From Saprospiraceae bacterium (GTDB taxonomy: Bacteria; Bacteroidota; Bacteroidia; Chitinophagales; Saprospiraceae): a DNA stretch of 64,000 bases. Below the pieces are notes generated by a model. That model was not told the DNA's origin. It saw nothing but the letters and a program-made list of their open reading frames with translations, and searched no databases. Below are positions 55,311-63,636 of this stretch, piece by piece. The stretch covers positions 124,001-188,000 of the forward strand of contig JADKBO010000059.1 of the NCBI GenBank assembly GCA_016715105.1. The letters are read 5' to 3'. The translations under genes were made by a program, and so were the position numbers. Numbering within the stretch: position 1 is the stretch's first letter; the number at the start of each line of letters is the position of its first letter.

Positions 55311-55900
55311 TTTATAAGATAATTGATGAGGAAAAATATAACTAAGTACAACCAGAGTGCATCTAGAAAGTGCCAATATATGTTTAATAAATCTAGTTTT
55401 CTTTTTTTGTCTGTATCTGCAAAATAAATTAAAACGGTCATTGGACTTTTCATTTTAGTAACAGCTACGTAAATAAAGTAAATCAAAAAAGGAATTCCAG
55501 CGATCAAATGTGCAAAATGTAAACCTGTGATGACATACATATAGGAAGCCATAGTGCTGTGCTGCAAAGAAATATTTAAATCGTAAAGCTGATTCCATGC
55601 AAGAATTTGAGCAATTAAGAAGGCGATAGTAAGTACCAAAGTAACAACCAACATTTGCTGATACTTACTAGTTTGATCGTTTTGATAAGCTTTCTTAGAA
55701 GACCACAATGAATAACTGCTAGCCAAAAGTAAAATGCTATTGTAATAAAATAAACTCGGTAACCTCACAGGTGCTACACCTTGCTGTAGCCTATTGTATA
55801 AATAAGCCGCAGAAAAGCCCATAAAAAGCGCAGTGACGCCAAAAAGTACAAGGATGAGAATGATGTAATTTGGATGTATTAAATAATTTCTTTCTTGCAT
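55307..55900 (-). CDS. Cytochrome c oxidase subunit III-like protein
   Basis: The 197-residue protein has five hydrophobic helices and the subunit III patterns 'GFSAAYLYNRLQQG' (about 28), 'ITGLHFAHLIAGIPFL' (about 127, with the conserved His) and 'LDLLNIYWHFLDALWLYLVIFFL' (region about 170-192). Subunit III supports the stability of haem-copper oxidases, which reduce O2 to water. The catalytic subunits I and II are not nearby, so this is an orphan copy or part of a scattered set. It overlaps msrA by 4 bp and is upstream of it in the same operon. Confidence 0.82.
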   Translation of the reverse strand: MQERNYLIHPNYIILILVLFGVTALFMGFSAAYLYNRLQQGVAPVRLPSLFYYNSILLLASSYSLWSSKKAYQNDQTSKYQQMLVVTLVLTIAFLIAQILAWNQLYDLNISLQHSTMASYMYVITGLHFAHLIAGIPFLIYFIYVAVTKMKSPMTVLIYFADTDKKRKLDLLNIYWHFLDALWLYLVIFFLINYLIK

Positions 55901-56137
55901 TTTTATTGTTTTGTCTGAACAACTTTTCAGTTGGTAAACAGCTCAAAATTAGGATTGTTTATCAATTTATTTGTTTGCCAAAACTTCAAAATATGTAAAT
56001 GTATTTTTAAAGACAAAAATTGTTGTGATTTTCATCGAAAGCTATATCGAGTTGGTCGAAAATCCTAATCAAGGGCATAGCTTTGAAATACTTTCGCATC
56101 CAGTATATAGTTATACATCGAACAGACAAAACAATCA

Positions 56138-58585
56138 ATGATCAAACAACTTTTAGTAATTTGCTGCTGCCTGCCTTATTCTATTTTTTGTAGTGATATT
56201 CCCACCAAAACAATGGAAGCCAAAAGAACAACCGTAAAAGTTGTCATTGATGGCCAATTGGGTGAAGATGAATGGCGCGATGCAGCAATTGCAAAAGACT
56301 TTACAGAATTTAGACCCGTCATTGGTGGAAAAGAAACCGAGGGAAACCATACCATCACTTATCTGATGTATGACAACAATGGTATTTATTTTGGTGGATA
56401 TTGTTATGAAAAAGATTTAAACCACATTTCTAAAGAATTGGTAGGTCGTGACGGCTTTGGCGCAAACGATTACGTAGGCATTGCCTTTGATACCTACAAT
56501 GATAAAATCAATGGTTTTGAATATTTCGTTACCCCTTTAGGTGAACAATGGGACGCGAAAATGACACCCGACAATGAAGACTTCAGTTGGAATGCTGTCT
56601 GGAATAGTGCGGTAAAAATAAACAATGACAACTGGTCATTTGAGATGTTTATTCCTTATGCGGCCATCAGGTTTGGTAAAAAGGAAGTCCAGGATTGGGG
56701 TATGAACATCACCCGCAGAAGACGTAAAACAGAACAGCAATATACATGGAATGCTATTGACCCAAATGTCAATGGATATTTGACCCAATCAGGTATTTGG
56801 GGAGGCATTCAAAACATAAAACCTCCAATCAGATTACAACTCTATCCGTATTTTTCATTTTACCAGAATCACTTTCCTGCAAATCAAGTAGGTCAGAAAA
56901 ATTGGACAAGCCAAGTTACTGGGGGTCTGGATTTAAAATGGGGAATCAACCAAGCATTTACCCTCGATGCAACACTTGTCCCTGATTTTGGTCAAGTACA
57001 GAGTGACAATCAGGTGCTTAACCTTTCACCCTTTGAAGTACAATTCAACGAAAACCGCACCTTTTTTACAGAAGGAACAGAGCTGTTTAGTAAGGGTAAT
57101 TTATTTTATTCCAGAAGGATTGGTGGCCAGCCATTGAATCTGGGCAGGGCTTATGAAAACCTTGGTACAAATGAGACGGTGCTCAACAACCCATCTGTTG
57201 CCAAACTCGTCAACGCGTCCAAGATTTCTGGCAGGACCAACCGAGGCTTGGGTATTGGCGTATTAAATGCATTTACCAGGCCACAAAAGGCTACCATCAT
57301 CAATAATGAAACGGGAGAAACCAGAACTGTCGAGACGGATCCAACCACCAATTACAACATCACGGTCCTTGATCAGACATTGAAAAATAACTCAAACATC
57401 AGTCTGATCAATACCAGTGTTTTAAGGGCTAATGGAAATTACAATGCCAATGTGACCGCGGGTATTTTCAATTTCAATGACCGAAAAAATACTTATAATA
57501 TATCTGGAAATGCTGCAATCAGTAGTTTGAATTTTAAGCAAGAAGGTCAGGATAAAAATAGGGGTTATAAACATTCATTGGGTTTGGGGAAATCAAGCGG
57601 TAACCTTCAATTTCAGCTTGGGCAAGATCTAGTCGATACCAAATTCAACAGCAATGATTTGGGTTATTTCACGAATAATAACTTTTTGGATCATTTTGGA
57701 TACGTCGGCTATAGAGTTACCAAACCCAAAGGATTTTATAATCGATTGAATTTCAATACCAATGCCTATGTATCTCGGCTTTTTTCTCCTATTGGAGATA
57801 TTGAAACCATGCACCAATCTGGAAATTTAAATTTCAATGCCAATGCGCAGACGAAAAAGTTGATTTGGTTTGGACTATTTTCAAATTATAGGACCTCTTC
57901 CAATGACTTTTATGAACCAAGGATTACTGGAAAGTACTTTAAAAGAGGAAAAAGTTTAGGTTTTGGTGGATGGGTAGAAACCAATACTGCAAATAAATAT
58001 TCTTTTTCGACAGAATTTAACAGAAGGGTATTTTTTGACTTTTATGACTTGGAATCAATGAGTTTATTTCTCTCACAAACTTTTAGGTTCAACAGTAAAT
58101 TCTCTGTACGGTATGATTATAATTACAATCCTACCATCAAAGGTATAGGGTTTACGTCCATTCTAGATTCTGAAAATATTTTATTTGCAACAAGGAAGGT
58201 AAATACTGTGGAAAATACCCTGACATTAAAGTACAATTTTACCAATAAAATGGGCATCAATTTGCGTACCCGTCATTATAGAAGTGGAGTAGAAAACAAA
58301 GATTTTTTCTTGTTACAGAAAGATGGATCACTTTTACCACATGAAGTAAGTCAAAACTATGACCGCAACATCAATTTCTTCAATGTTGATATGGTTTACA
58401 CTTGGCAATTTGCGCCAGGTAGTTTTATGAATTTGGTTTGGAAAAATGCCACAGTACACAGCTCAGATTTTGCCGGGGATAGTTATGTGGAGAATTTGAG
58501 AAACACTTTGCAAGACGACCAGAATAATAATTTATCCTTGAAGGTGATTTATTTTCTGGATTACTTACAGTTGAAAAAGGGATAG
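56138..58585 (+). CDS. DUF5916 domain outer-membrane-associated protein with carbohydrate-binding-like N-terminus
   Basis: The 815-residue protein has a short signal segment (LLVICCCLPYSIFC). The N-terminal domain ('VVIDGQLGEDEWRDAAIAKDF', about 35-55, and 'MYDNNGIYFGGYCYE') is the CBM9-like module that starts DUF5916 proteins. The rest is rich in aromatic and Asn residues and in alternating strands ('FNENRTFFTEGTELF', 'KLIWFGLFSNYRTSSND'), which suggests a beta-barrel in the outer membrane. No catalytic motif is present, and the family has no proven role; a part in glycan or peptide handling at the cell surface is only inference. It is monocistronic. Confidence 0.82.
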   Translation: MIKQLLVICCCLPYSIFCSDIPTKTMEAKRTTVKVVIDGQLGEDEWRDAAIAKDFTEFRPVIGGKETEGNHTITYLMYDNNGIYFGGYCYEKDLNHISKELVGRDGFGANDYVGIAFDTYNDKINGFEYFVTPLGEQWDAKMTPDNEDFSWNAVWNSAVKINNDNWSFEMFIPYAAIRFGKKEVQDWGMNITRRRRKTEQQYTWNAIDPNVNGYLTQSGIWGGIQNIKPPIRLQLYPYFSFYQNHFPANQVGQKNWTSQVTGGLDLKWGINQAFTLDATLVPDFGQVQSDNQVLNLSPFEVQFNENRTFFTEGTELFSKGNLFYSRRIGGQPLNLGRAYENLGTNETVLNNPSVAKLVNASKISGRTNRGLGIGVLNAFTRPQKATIINNETGETRTVETDPTTNYNITVLDQTLKNNSNISLINTSVLRANGNYNANVTAGIFNFNDRKNTYNISGNAAISSLNFKQEGQDKNRGYKHSLGLGKSSGNLQFQLGQDLVDTKFNSNDLGYFTNNNFLDHFGYVGYRVTKPKGFYNRLNFNTNAYVSRLFSPIGDIETMHQSGNLNFNANAQTKKLIWFGLFSNYRTSSNDFYEPRITGKYFKRGKSLGFGGWVETNTANKYSFSTEFNRRVFFDFYDLESMSLFLSQTFRFNSKFSVRYDYNYNPTIKGIGFTSILDSENILFATRKVNTVENTLTLKYNFTNKMGINLRTRHYRSGVENKDFFLLQKDGSLLPHEVSQNYDRNINFFNVDMVYTWQFAPGSFMNLVWKNATVHSSDFAGDSYVENLRNTLQDDQNNNLSLKVIYFLDYLQLKKG

Positions 58586-58719
58586 CACTAGGTTTTTTAG
58601 TCGATTAAGGTTGTAAACTACCTTGGTGTCACATTTTTTGGATATCTCAGCAGCTGGAAACACTCCATCTTTTGGCTAAATTTTTGTTACCTTAGTATTG
58701 CAATATTTTAAAACTAAGG

Positions 58720-59784
58720 ATGGAGAAAAAGATTGGTGTCATTGGCTCAGGAAGTTTTGGACTTACTGTAGCCCAATTACTGGCAGTGAATGGAGAGGTG
58801 ATTTTGTTTACCAGACGTGAGGAAGTTGAGACTGCCATCAATCAAAACCATTTTCTTTCCAATATCAAATTGAGTCCTAGAATTGTTGCAACTCGAGACA
58901 TAGAAAGAGTTTGCAACGAATGTAATATTATATTCCCTGCACTTCCATCCTCTGCTTTCAGAAAAACCATGCAATCGATGAGTATGTTTTTACATCCTTA
59001 TCACATGCTGATCCACGCAACCAAAGGATTGGATACTTCCCACATCAGTCCGAAAGACTTTGAAAATGCGGACTTTGACAGAAGAGATGTAAATACCATG
59101 TCGGAGGTCATTTTACAGGAAACGAGTGTGATCAGGGTAGGTTGCATGTCTGGGCCAAATCTTGCAAAAGAATTACAACAAGGTCTACCTGCGGCAACGG
59201 TCATAGCCAGTGAATTTGATGAAGTGATCAAAAAGGGTCAGACTGTTTTGATGAGTAAGAACTTCACTGTTTTTGGTAGCCATGATCTCAAAGGTGTGGA
59301 AATAGCTGGGGCATTCAAAAATATCATTGCCATTGCGTCTGGTATGAGTGAAGGCATGGGACTTGGCAAAAACATGCAAGCCCTTTTGATCACCAGGGGA
59401 TTGGGAGAATTGATTGACTTTGGCATTGCACTTGGAGTGACAGGAGAGGCCTTCCTTGGTACCGCTGGGATTGGAGACATGGTAGCCACTGCATTTAGCC
59501 CCAACAGCCGTAATTTTACATTTGGGTATCGGTTTGCAAAAGGAGAGACACTTGAGCAAATTTTATCCACAACAGATGAGGTTGTAGAAGGGGTCAATAC
59601 CCTCAAAATTATTCATCAGTTGGCGAAAAATAGTAAAATCACCTTGCCCATTACTTTTAGCCTATACAAAGTGGTCTTTGAAGGTATGGATAAAATGTTG
59701 GCACTCCATCACTTGATGGGTTATGCTTATGGCAAAGATGTGATCTATTCGATCCATAGATCCATGTTGAAAGACGCCGAGTAG
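58720..59784 (+). CDS. gpsA: Glycerol-3-phosphate dehydrogenase [NAD(P)+]
   Basis: GpsA reduces dihydroxyacetone phosphate to sn-glycerol-3-phosphate for phospholipid synthesis. The 354-residue protein has the Rossmann motif 'GVIGSGSFGLTVAQLL' (residues 5-20), 'FPALPSSAFRKTM' (about 80), 'GPNLAKELQQGLPAA' (about 148) and the catalytic Lys in 'GVEIAGAFKNIIAIASGM' (about 205). It is followed by 'GAGIGDMVATAFSPNSRNF'-like sequence (actual start GTAGIGDM, about 247), typical of the family. It is slightly longer than the usual 330 residues. It stands alone on this strand; an inverted repeat cluster begins immediately after its stop. Confidence 0.93.
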   Translation: MEKKIGVIGSGSFGLTVAQLLAVNGEVILFTRREEVETAINQNHFLSNIKLSPRIVATRDIERVCNECNIIFPALPSSAFRKTMQSMSMFLHPYHMLIHATKGLDTSHISPKDFENADFDRRDVNTMSEVILQETSVIRVGCMSGPNLAKELQQGLPAATVIASEFDEVIKKGQTVLMSKNFTVFGSHDLKGVEIAGAFKNIIAIASGMSEGMGLGKNMQALLITRGLGELIDFGIALGVTGEAFLGTAGIGDMVATAFSPNSRNFTFGYRFAKGETLEQILSTTDEVVEGVNTLKIIHQLAKNSKITLPITFSLYKVVFEGMDKMLALHHLMGYAYGKDVIYSIHRSMLKDAE

Positions 59785-59842
59785 CAGGAGAAACTGCGAA
59801 ATTGCAAAGCTGCAAATCTGCTGAATTGCGGAACTGCGAAAT
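59785..59842. repeat. CAG/CTG-type repeat cluster, inverted relative to 41395-41500
   Basis: The sequence contains AACTGCGAAATTGC, AAGCTGCAAATCTGC, TGAATTGCGG and AACTGCGAAAT. Its reverse complement (TTCGCAGTTCCGCAATTCAGCA and so on) closely resembles the cluster after the histidine kinase gene. It starts at the gpsA stop codon. The remaining 59843-60026 is AT-rich and featureless. Confidence 0.6.
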
Positions 59843-60026
59843 GTCAAAAATATTCAACCATATTATTATACAGAATATCTAAAAAATCGAACAATTGTAA
59901 GGATAATTGCCACATTTTCAGTCATAAAATTGTCTAATTTTTTAGTTTAACCATTTGATTTTTAGCAAGTCACATTTTATAAATTCCTGACAAATTTGCT
60001 TTTATTTGTAATTACAAACCAACTCA

Positions 60027-61139
60027 ATGGCCGATCAATTCAAATACAAACATTTATACATTGCTGCTACCAGCCAACATGTAGGAAAGACCACCACGAC
60101 CCTAGGTTTGGTTTCTGCTTACCAGAAAATGGGTTTAAAAGTAGGTTACTGTAAACCTGTTGGCCAAAAATTGCTGGACATAGAAAACCTCAGGGTAGAT
60201 AAGGATACAATTTTATTCGCAGACTTGATTCACTTTGATATTATACCAGAAATTCATAGTCCTGTGATACTTGGTAAGGGAGCATCAGAACGCTTTCTGG
60301 ACGATCCATCTGCTTTTGATTTTGAGCACCAAATAAAGTCTGCGGCCAAAGAATTGAGTAAAAACAATGACTTAGTGATTTTTGAAGGAACTGGTCATCC
60401 TGGTGTAGGTTCTGTAGCTGAGATCTCAAATGCAAAGGTGGCGAAAAGTATCAATGCTGGAGTTGTAATGGTAGTGGAAGGTGGCATAGGTAGTACCATT
60501 GATATGCTGCACATGTCTACGGCATTGTTTAGGGAAAGGAAAGTTCCTATACTCGGCGTGATCCTCAATAAGGTCATACCCGAGAAAATGGAAAAGATAG
60601 AACATTATGTCAACAAGTGGTTGAGTAAACACGATTTGGAACTTTTGGGCACCATTCCTTACGATCCTACTCTCGCGTATCCACTCATCAAAACAGTTTC
60701 TGATGCTATAGACGGCTCCATTGTTTACAACGCAGAGTTTGCGGACAATAGGGTAGGCAATATTTTAGCGGGGTCTTTGATCGATTTGCAGGAATTAAAA
60801 AGTAATGAAGATTTACTTTTATTGGTTTCTACAAAATCCATTAATTCTGCCATCAACAAAATCAAATGGCTCACTGAACTATATAAAATAACACATTGCC
60901 CATTATCAGGTATCGTTGCAACTGGTCAAGGGAATATTGATCAGCGTACGATGAAGTACATCAAGGACAACCAACTACCACTCATTCGCACAGAAATTGA
61001 TACTTATGGCGCAGTTTTGAAGATCAGTAAAATTGAGGTAAAAATCAATACCAGCACACCTTGGAAAGTCACTAAGGCTGCCGATTTGATTGAAAAAAAT
61101 GTGATGCTCAAAAGATTGCTCGAGAAAATTAAATTATAG
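60027..61139 (+). CDS. BioD-like ATPase with DRTGG domain (phosphotransacetylase N-terminal type)
   Basis: The 370-residue protein has an N-terminal P-loop of the dethiobiotin-synthetase-like class, 'ATSQHVGKTTTTLGLV' (residues 14-29), with Mg-binding 'GYCKPVGQK' (about 40) and 'VIFEGTGHPGVGS' (about 118). The part from about 220 on is a DRTGG domain ('VGNILAGSLIDLQEL' and so on). The same pairing forms the N-terminal regulatory half of long phosphotransacetylases; here no acetyltransferase half follows, and no pta/ackA genes are adjacent. A regulatory ATPase is the likely role. Its own 242-bp upstream gap suggests a separate promoter. Confidence 0.78.
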   Translation: MADQFKYKHLYIAATSQHVGKTTTTLGLVSAYQKMGLKVGYCKPVGQKLLDIENLRVDKDTILFADLIHFDIIPEIHSPVILGKGASERFLDDPSAFDFEHQIKSAAKELSKNNDLVIFEGTGHPGVGSVAEISNAKVAKSINAGVVMVVEGGIGSTIDMLHMSTALFRERKVPILGVILNKVIPEKMEKIEHYVNKWLSKHDLELLGTIPYDPTLAYPLIKTVSDAIDGSIVYNAEFADNRVGNILAGSLIDLQELKSNEDLLLLVSTKSINSAINKIKWLTELYKITHCPLSGIVATGQGNIDQRTMKYIKDNQLPLIRTEIDTYGAVLKISKIEVKINTSTPWKVTKAADLIEKNVMLKRLLEKIKL

Positions 61140-61548
61140 TGAAAAGTTCATAAGAAAGTTTAAAGTTCATAAGGGGCGAAAAGCTTTCGCCATTGTTGAT
61201 AAAAAGTTGGAAGTTTGTCAAGAGAGGCAAGGCTTGCGTCTGCCACTGGTTTGTAAATATGAAGGGAGGGCCCTGCGTCTGTCTGGATTGTCACAAAACT
61301 GCGCGTCTCGAAAGGAACAAAGGCCTTGGCTCAAAGCTTCCGCAAAATTGCTGAACCGGGGATGCGGGGCTGCGGAATTATTAACTTTAAACGCATAAAA
61401 TAAACAACTCATAGCTGTGGCTCGAACGCAAAAAAACTGATAGCTGACAACTGACAACTGACAACTGAGCCCATCCCAAAACAAATTGATGCGTGTATAT
61501 TCCAAATACAATACTTTAAATCTATTTTTGTGTGCAGAATAAGAAGCA
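61140..61548. other. Intergenic stretch with GC-rich, repeat-like DNA
   Basis: The part 61195-61385 is richer in G and C than its surroundings and has gene-like open frames on both strands without any protein features (63 and 97 codons), probably repeat-derived. Heptamers of the type ACAACTG follow at 61436-61470. A related heptamer cluster (AGCTGA/AACTGA) lies on the other side of mtgA at 62458-62487. Confidence 0.45.
61523..61530 (+). promoter_or_regulatory. -7 box (TATTTTTG) of mtgA
   Basis: TATTTTTG fits TAnnTTTG and lies 19 bp before the GTG start at 61549. An in-frame stop at 61540-61542 rules out any upstream start, so the rare GTG codon is genuine. Confidence 0.45.
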
Positions 61549-62475
61549 GTGGGAAAATCGAAGTTTAGGAAATTGGTGGATAAGGTTTGGTTCTATACTA
61601 AATGGGCTATGTTCCTCTTTTTTGGACTCAGTATTCTTTCTACTATCTTCTTCCGATTTGTGCCAATTCCGATAACGCCGCTTATGCTCATCAGAACATC
61701 ACAGCAGCTTATCAATGGCAAAGAGGTCGTTATGTACAAGGATTGGGTGCCCATGGAAGAAATTTCTCCGAAAATGCAGTTGGCAGTTGTTTGTGCTGAG
61801 GATCAAAAATATCTTGATCACTTTGGTTTTGATATGGAATCGATCAAAAAAGCACTAGATACCAATGCAAAGGGAAAACGAGTACGTGGAGCAAGTACGA
61901 TCAGCCAACAAACAGCTAAAAACGTTTTTCTTTGGCCGGGTAGAAATTGGATCAGGAAAGGTTTTGAAGTATATTTTACTTTGTTGATAGAAACTTTATG
62001 GTCTAAAGAAAGAATCTTGGAAGTATACCTCAATGTAGCCGAAATGGGTGATGGAATTTATGGTGCAGAAGCTGCCGCCCAAACCTATTTTAAAAAACCA
62101 GCCTTAAAATTGACAAAAGCTGAGGCTGCTCTGATTGCCGCCTGTCTTCCCAATCCTAGAAAATATAATGCTGCTAGACCTACCAAATACATCAGCAGTC
62201 GGCAATCCTGGATCATGCGTCAGATGAGATATTGGGGATCTGGATTGGATTTTGACAAGGAGGAGGATGAGCCCAAAGCAAAGAAAGAATCAAAAACAAT
62301 GGGTGATTTCAATTGGCTGCGCCAGCAATTCCTTGCTTATGCAAGGAGCAATACCTGCGGTGCAATTCCCTTTGGGAGCAATTGGCTGCGCCATCAATTT
62401 CTTGCTTATTTAAGGAGTAATACTTGTGGGGCAAAACATTATCTAATTTCAGCCAATCTGATAGCTGAAAACTGA
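61549..62475 (+). CDS. mtgA: Monofunctional biosynthetic peptidoglycan transglycosylase with repeat-derived tail
   Basis: MtgA polymerises lipid II into glycan strands outside the inner membrane. The 308-residue protein starts with GTG, has a membrane helix (about 17-38), and the GT51 motifs 'AVVCAEDQKYLDHFGFD' (catalytic Glu, about 85), 'RGASTISQQTAKNVFLWPGR' (about 112) and 'KERILEVYLNVAEMGDGIYGAEAAA' region (about 150-175). Homology ends near residue 245 ('WIMRQMRYWG'). The remaining 60 residues contain two copies of a 23-residue repeat ('NWLRQQFLAYARSNTCGA' and 'NWLRHQFLAYLRSNTCGA') that look like translated intergenic repeat DNA and are unlikely to matter for activity. It is convergent with ruvB. 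Confidence 0.9.
   Translation: MGKSKFRKLVDKVWFYTKWAMFLFFGLSILSTIFFRFVPIPITPLMLIRTSQQLINGKEVVMYKDWVPMEEISPKMQLAVVCAEDQKYLDHFGFDMESIKKALDTNAKGKRVRGASTISQQTAKNVFLWPGRNWIRKGFEVYFTLLIETLWSKERILEVYLNVAEMGDGIYGAEAAAQTYFKKPALKLTKAEAALIAACLPNPRKYNAARPTKYISSRQSWIMRQMRYWGSGLDFDKEEDEPKAKKESKTMGDFNWLRQQFLAYARSNTCGAIPFGSNWLRHQFLAYLRSNTCGAKHYLISANLIAEN
62311..62433 (+). repeat. In-frame 69-bp tandem repeat inside the 3' end of mtgA
   Basis: AATTGGCTGCGCCA begins at 62311 and again at 62380; the two copies differ at only a few bases (CAATTCCTTGCTTATGCAAGG against CAATTTCTTGCTTATTTAAGG in the middle, given in key parts). The period is 69 bp, a multiple of three, so the frame is kept. Each copy also contains short inverse sequences (CCTTGC/GCAAGG) able to form a hairpin. 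Confidence 0.8.
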
Positions 62476-62501
62476 AAGCTGATAGCTGTTAAGGTAAGCA
62501 A

Positions 62502-63533
62502 TTAATCAAATAAATTGGCCTGTCTGTTTTTGTTGAAACCGGGGATTTTCAAATGTTTGTATGCTTTTTCCGTGGCTTCCCTTCCTCTGGGCGTGCGCTG
62601 TATGTAGCCTTCCATGATGAGAAATGGTTCATGTACTTCCTCTATGGTTCCAGCTTCTTCTCCAACTGCAGTTGCAATGGTGGTGAGACCAACAGGGCCG
62701 CCTTTGAATTTTGCGATGATGGTCATTAATATTCGGTTATCCATTTCATCTAGGCCACTGTCATCCACATTGAGTGCATTCAAGCCGTACTTAGCGATTT
62801 CTATGGTGATGGTACCGTCTCCTTTTATTTGTGCAAAATCTCTTACTCTTCTAAGCAATGCGTTTGCAATTCTGGGAGTACCCCGACTTCTTCTGGCAAT
62901 TTCATAAGCACCATCGTCTTGAATGCTGATGCCCAAAATATCTGCACTCCTGAATATGATTTTCTTGAGTGTATCAATGTCGTAATAATCCAATAAAAAT
63001 GTGATTCCAAACCTTGCTCTCATGGGGGCAGTGAGTAATCCCATCCTAGTTGTCGCTCCTACCAAGGTAAAAGGATTGAGAGAAATCTGAATACTTCGCG
63101 CATTTGGTCCCGAATCTATCATGATGTCTATGCGATAGTCTTCCATGGCGCTGTAGAGATATTCTTCTACTACATTATTGAGTCGATGGATTTCATCAAT
63201 GAATAACACATCACCCTCATCAAGAGAAGTGAGTAAACCAGCCAAGTCTCCTGGTTTTTCCAAAACTGGCCCTGAAGTCATTTTCAAACTTGCCCCTAGT
63301 TCTGTGGCGATGATATTAGATAAAGTTGTTTTACCCAATCCTGGAGGTCCATGTAGTAAAACATGATCAAGCGCTTCTTCTCGCAACTTGGCAGCCTTGA
63401 TAAAAATATCAAGATTTTCAACAATTTTGGGTTGTCCGGAAAATTCTTCCAGCCCTTTTGGGCGCAAGGCTTTATCTACCTGACGGTCGTCTTTGCTAAA
63501 TTGTGAAGTTGTTGGATCTAGATTAGGATTCAT
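62502..63533 (-). CDS. ruvB: Holliday junction branch migration helicase RuvB
   Basis: RuvB is the hexameric AAA+ motor that, with RuvA, drives branch migration during recombination repair. The 343-residue protein has the N-terminal 'LRPKGLEEFSGQPKIVENL' (about 28-46), Walker A 'LLHGPPGLGKTTLS' (about 60-73), Walker B 'VLFIDEIHRLN' (about 110), sensor 1 'GATTRMGLLT' (about 158), the arginine finger region 'PMRARFGI' and a winged-helix C-terminus ending 'TPRGREATEKAYKHL'. All motifs are intact and the length is normal. ruvA is not beside it. It is convergent with mtgA, 26 bp apart. Confidence 0.96.
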   Translation of the reverse strand: MNPNLDPTTSQFSKDDRQVDKALRPKGLEEFSGQPKIVENLDIFIKAAKLREEALDHVLLHGPPGLGKTTLSNIIATELGASLKMTSGPVLEKPGDLAGLLTSLDEGDVLFIDEIHRLNNVVEEYLYSAMEDYRIDIMIDSGPNARSIQISLNPFTLVGATTRMGLLTAPMRARFGITFLLDYYDIDTLKKIIFRSADILGISIQDDGAYEIARRSRGTPRIANALLRRVRDFAQIKGDGTITIEIAKYGLNALNVDDSGLDEMDNRILMTIIAKFKGGPVGLTTIATAVGEEAGTIEEVHEPFLIMEGYIQRTPRGREATEKAYKHLKIPGFNKNRQANLFD

Positions 63534-63636
63534 GAGTGCAAATATACCAAACCAAAACAGAATTGATCAACATCTTTTTGGAACTTGCCTATGTAAGATG
63601 TCTCAATAATTTAAAAAATCACTCGAACTTACCAAG

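Noticed and set aside
61207..61511. Open frames of 63 and 97 codons on opposite strands
   Set aside because: They overlap each other in GC-rich repeat-like DNA and have Cys/Arg/Leu-biased, non-protein-like sequence.
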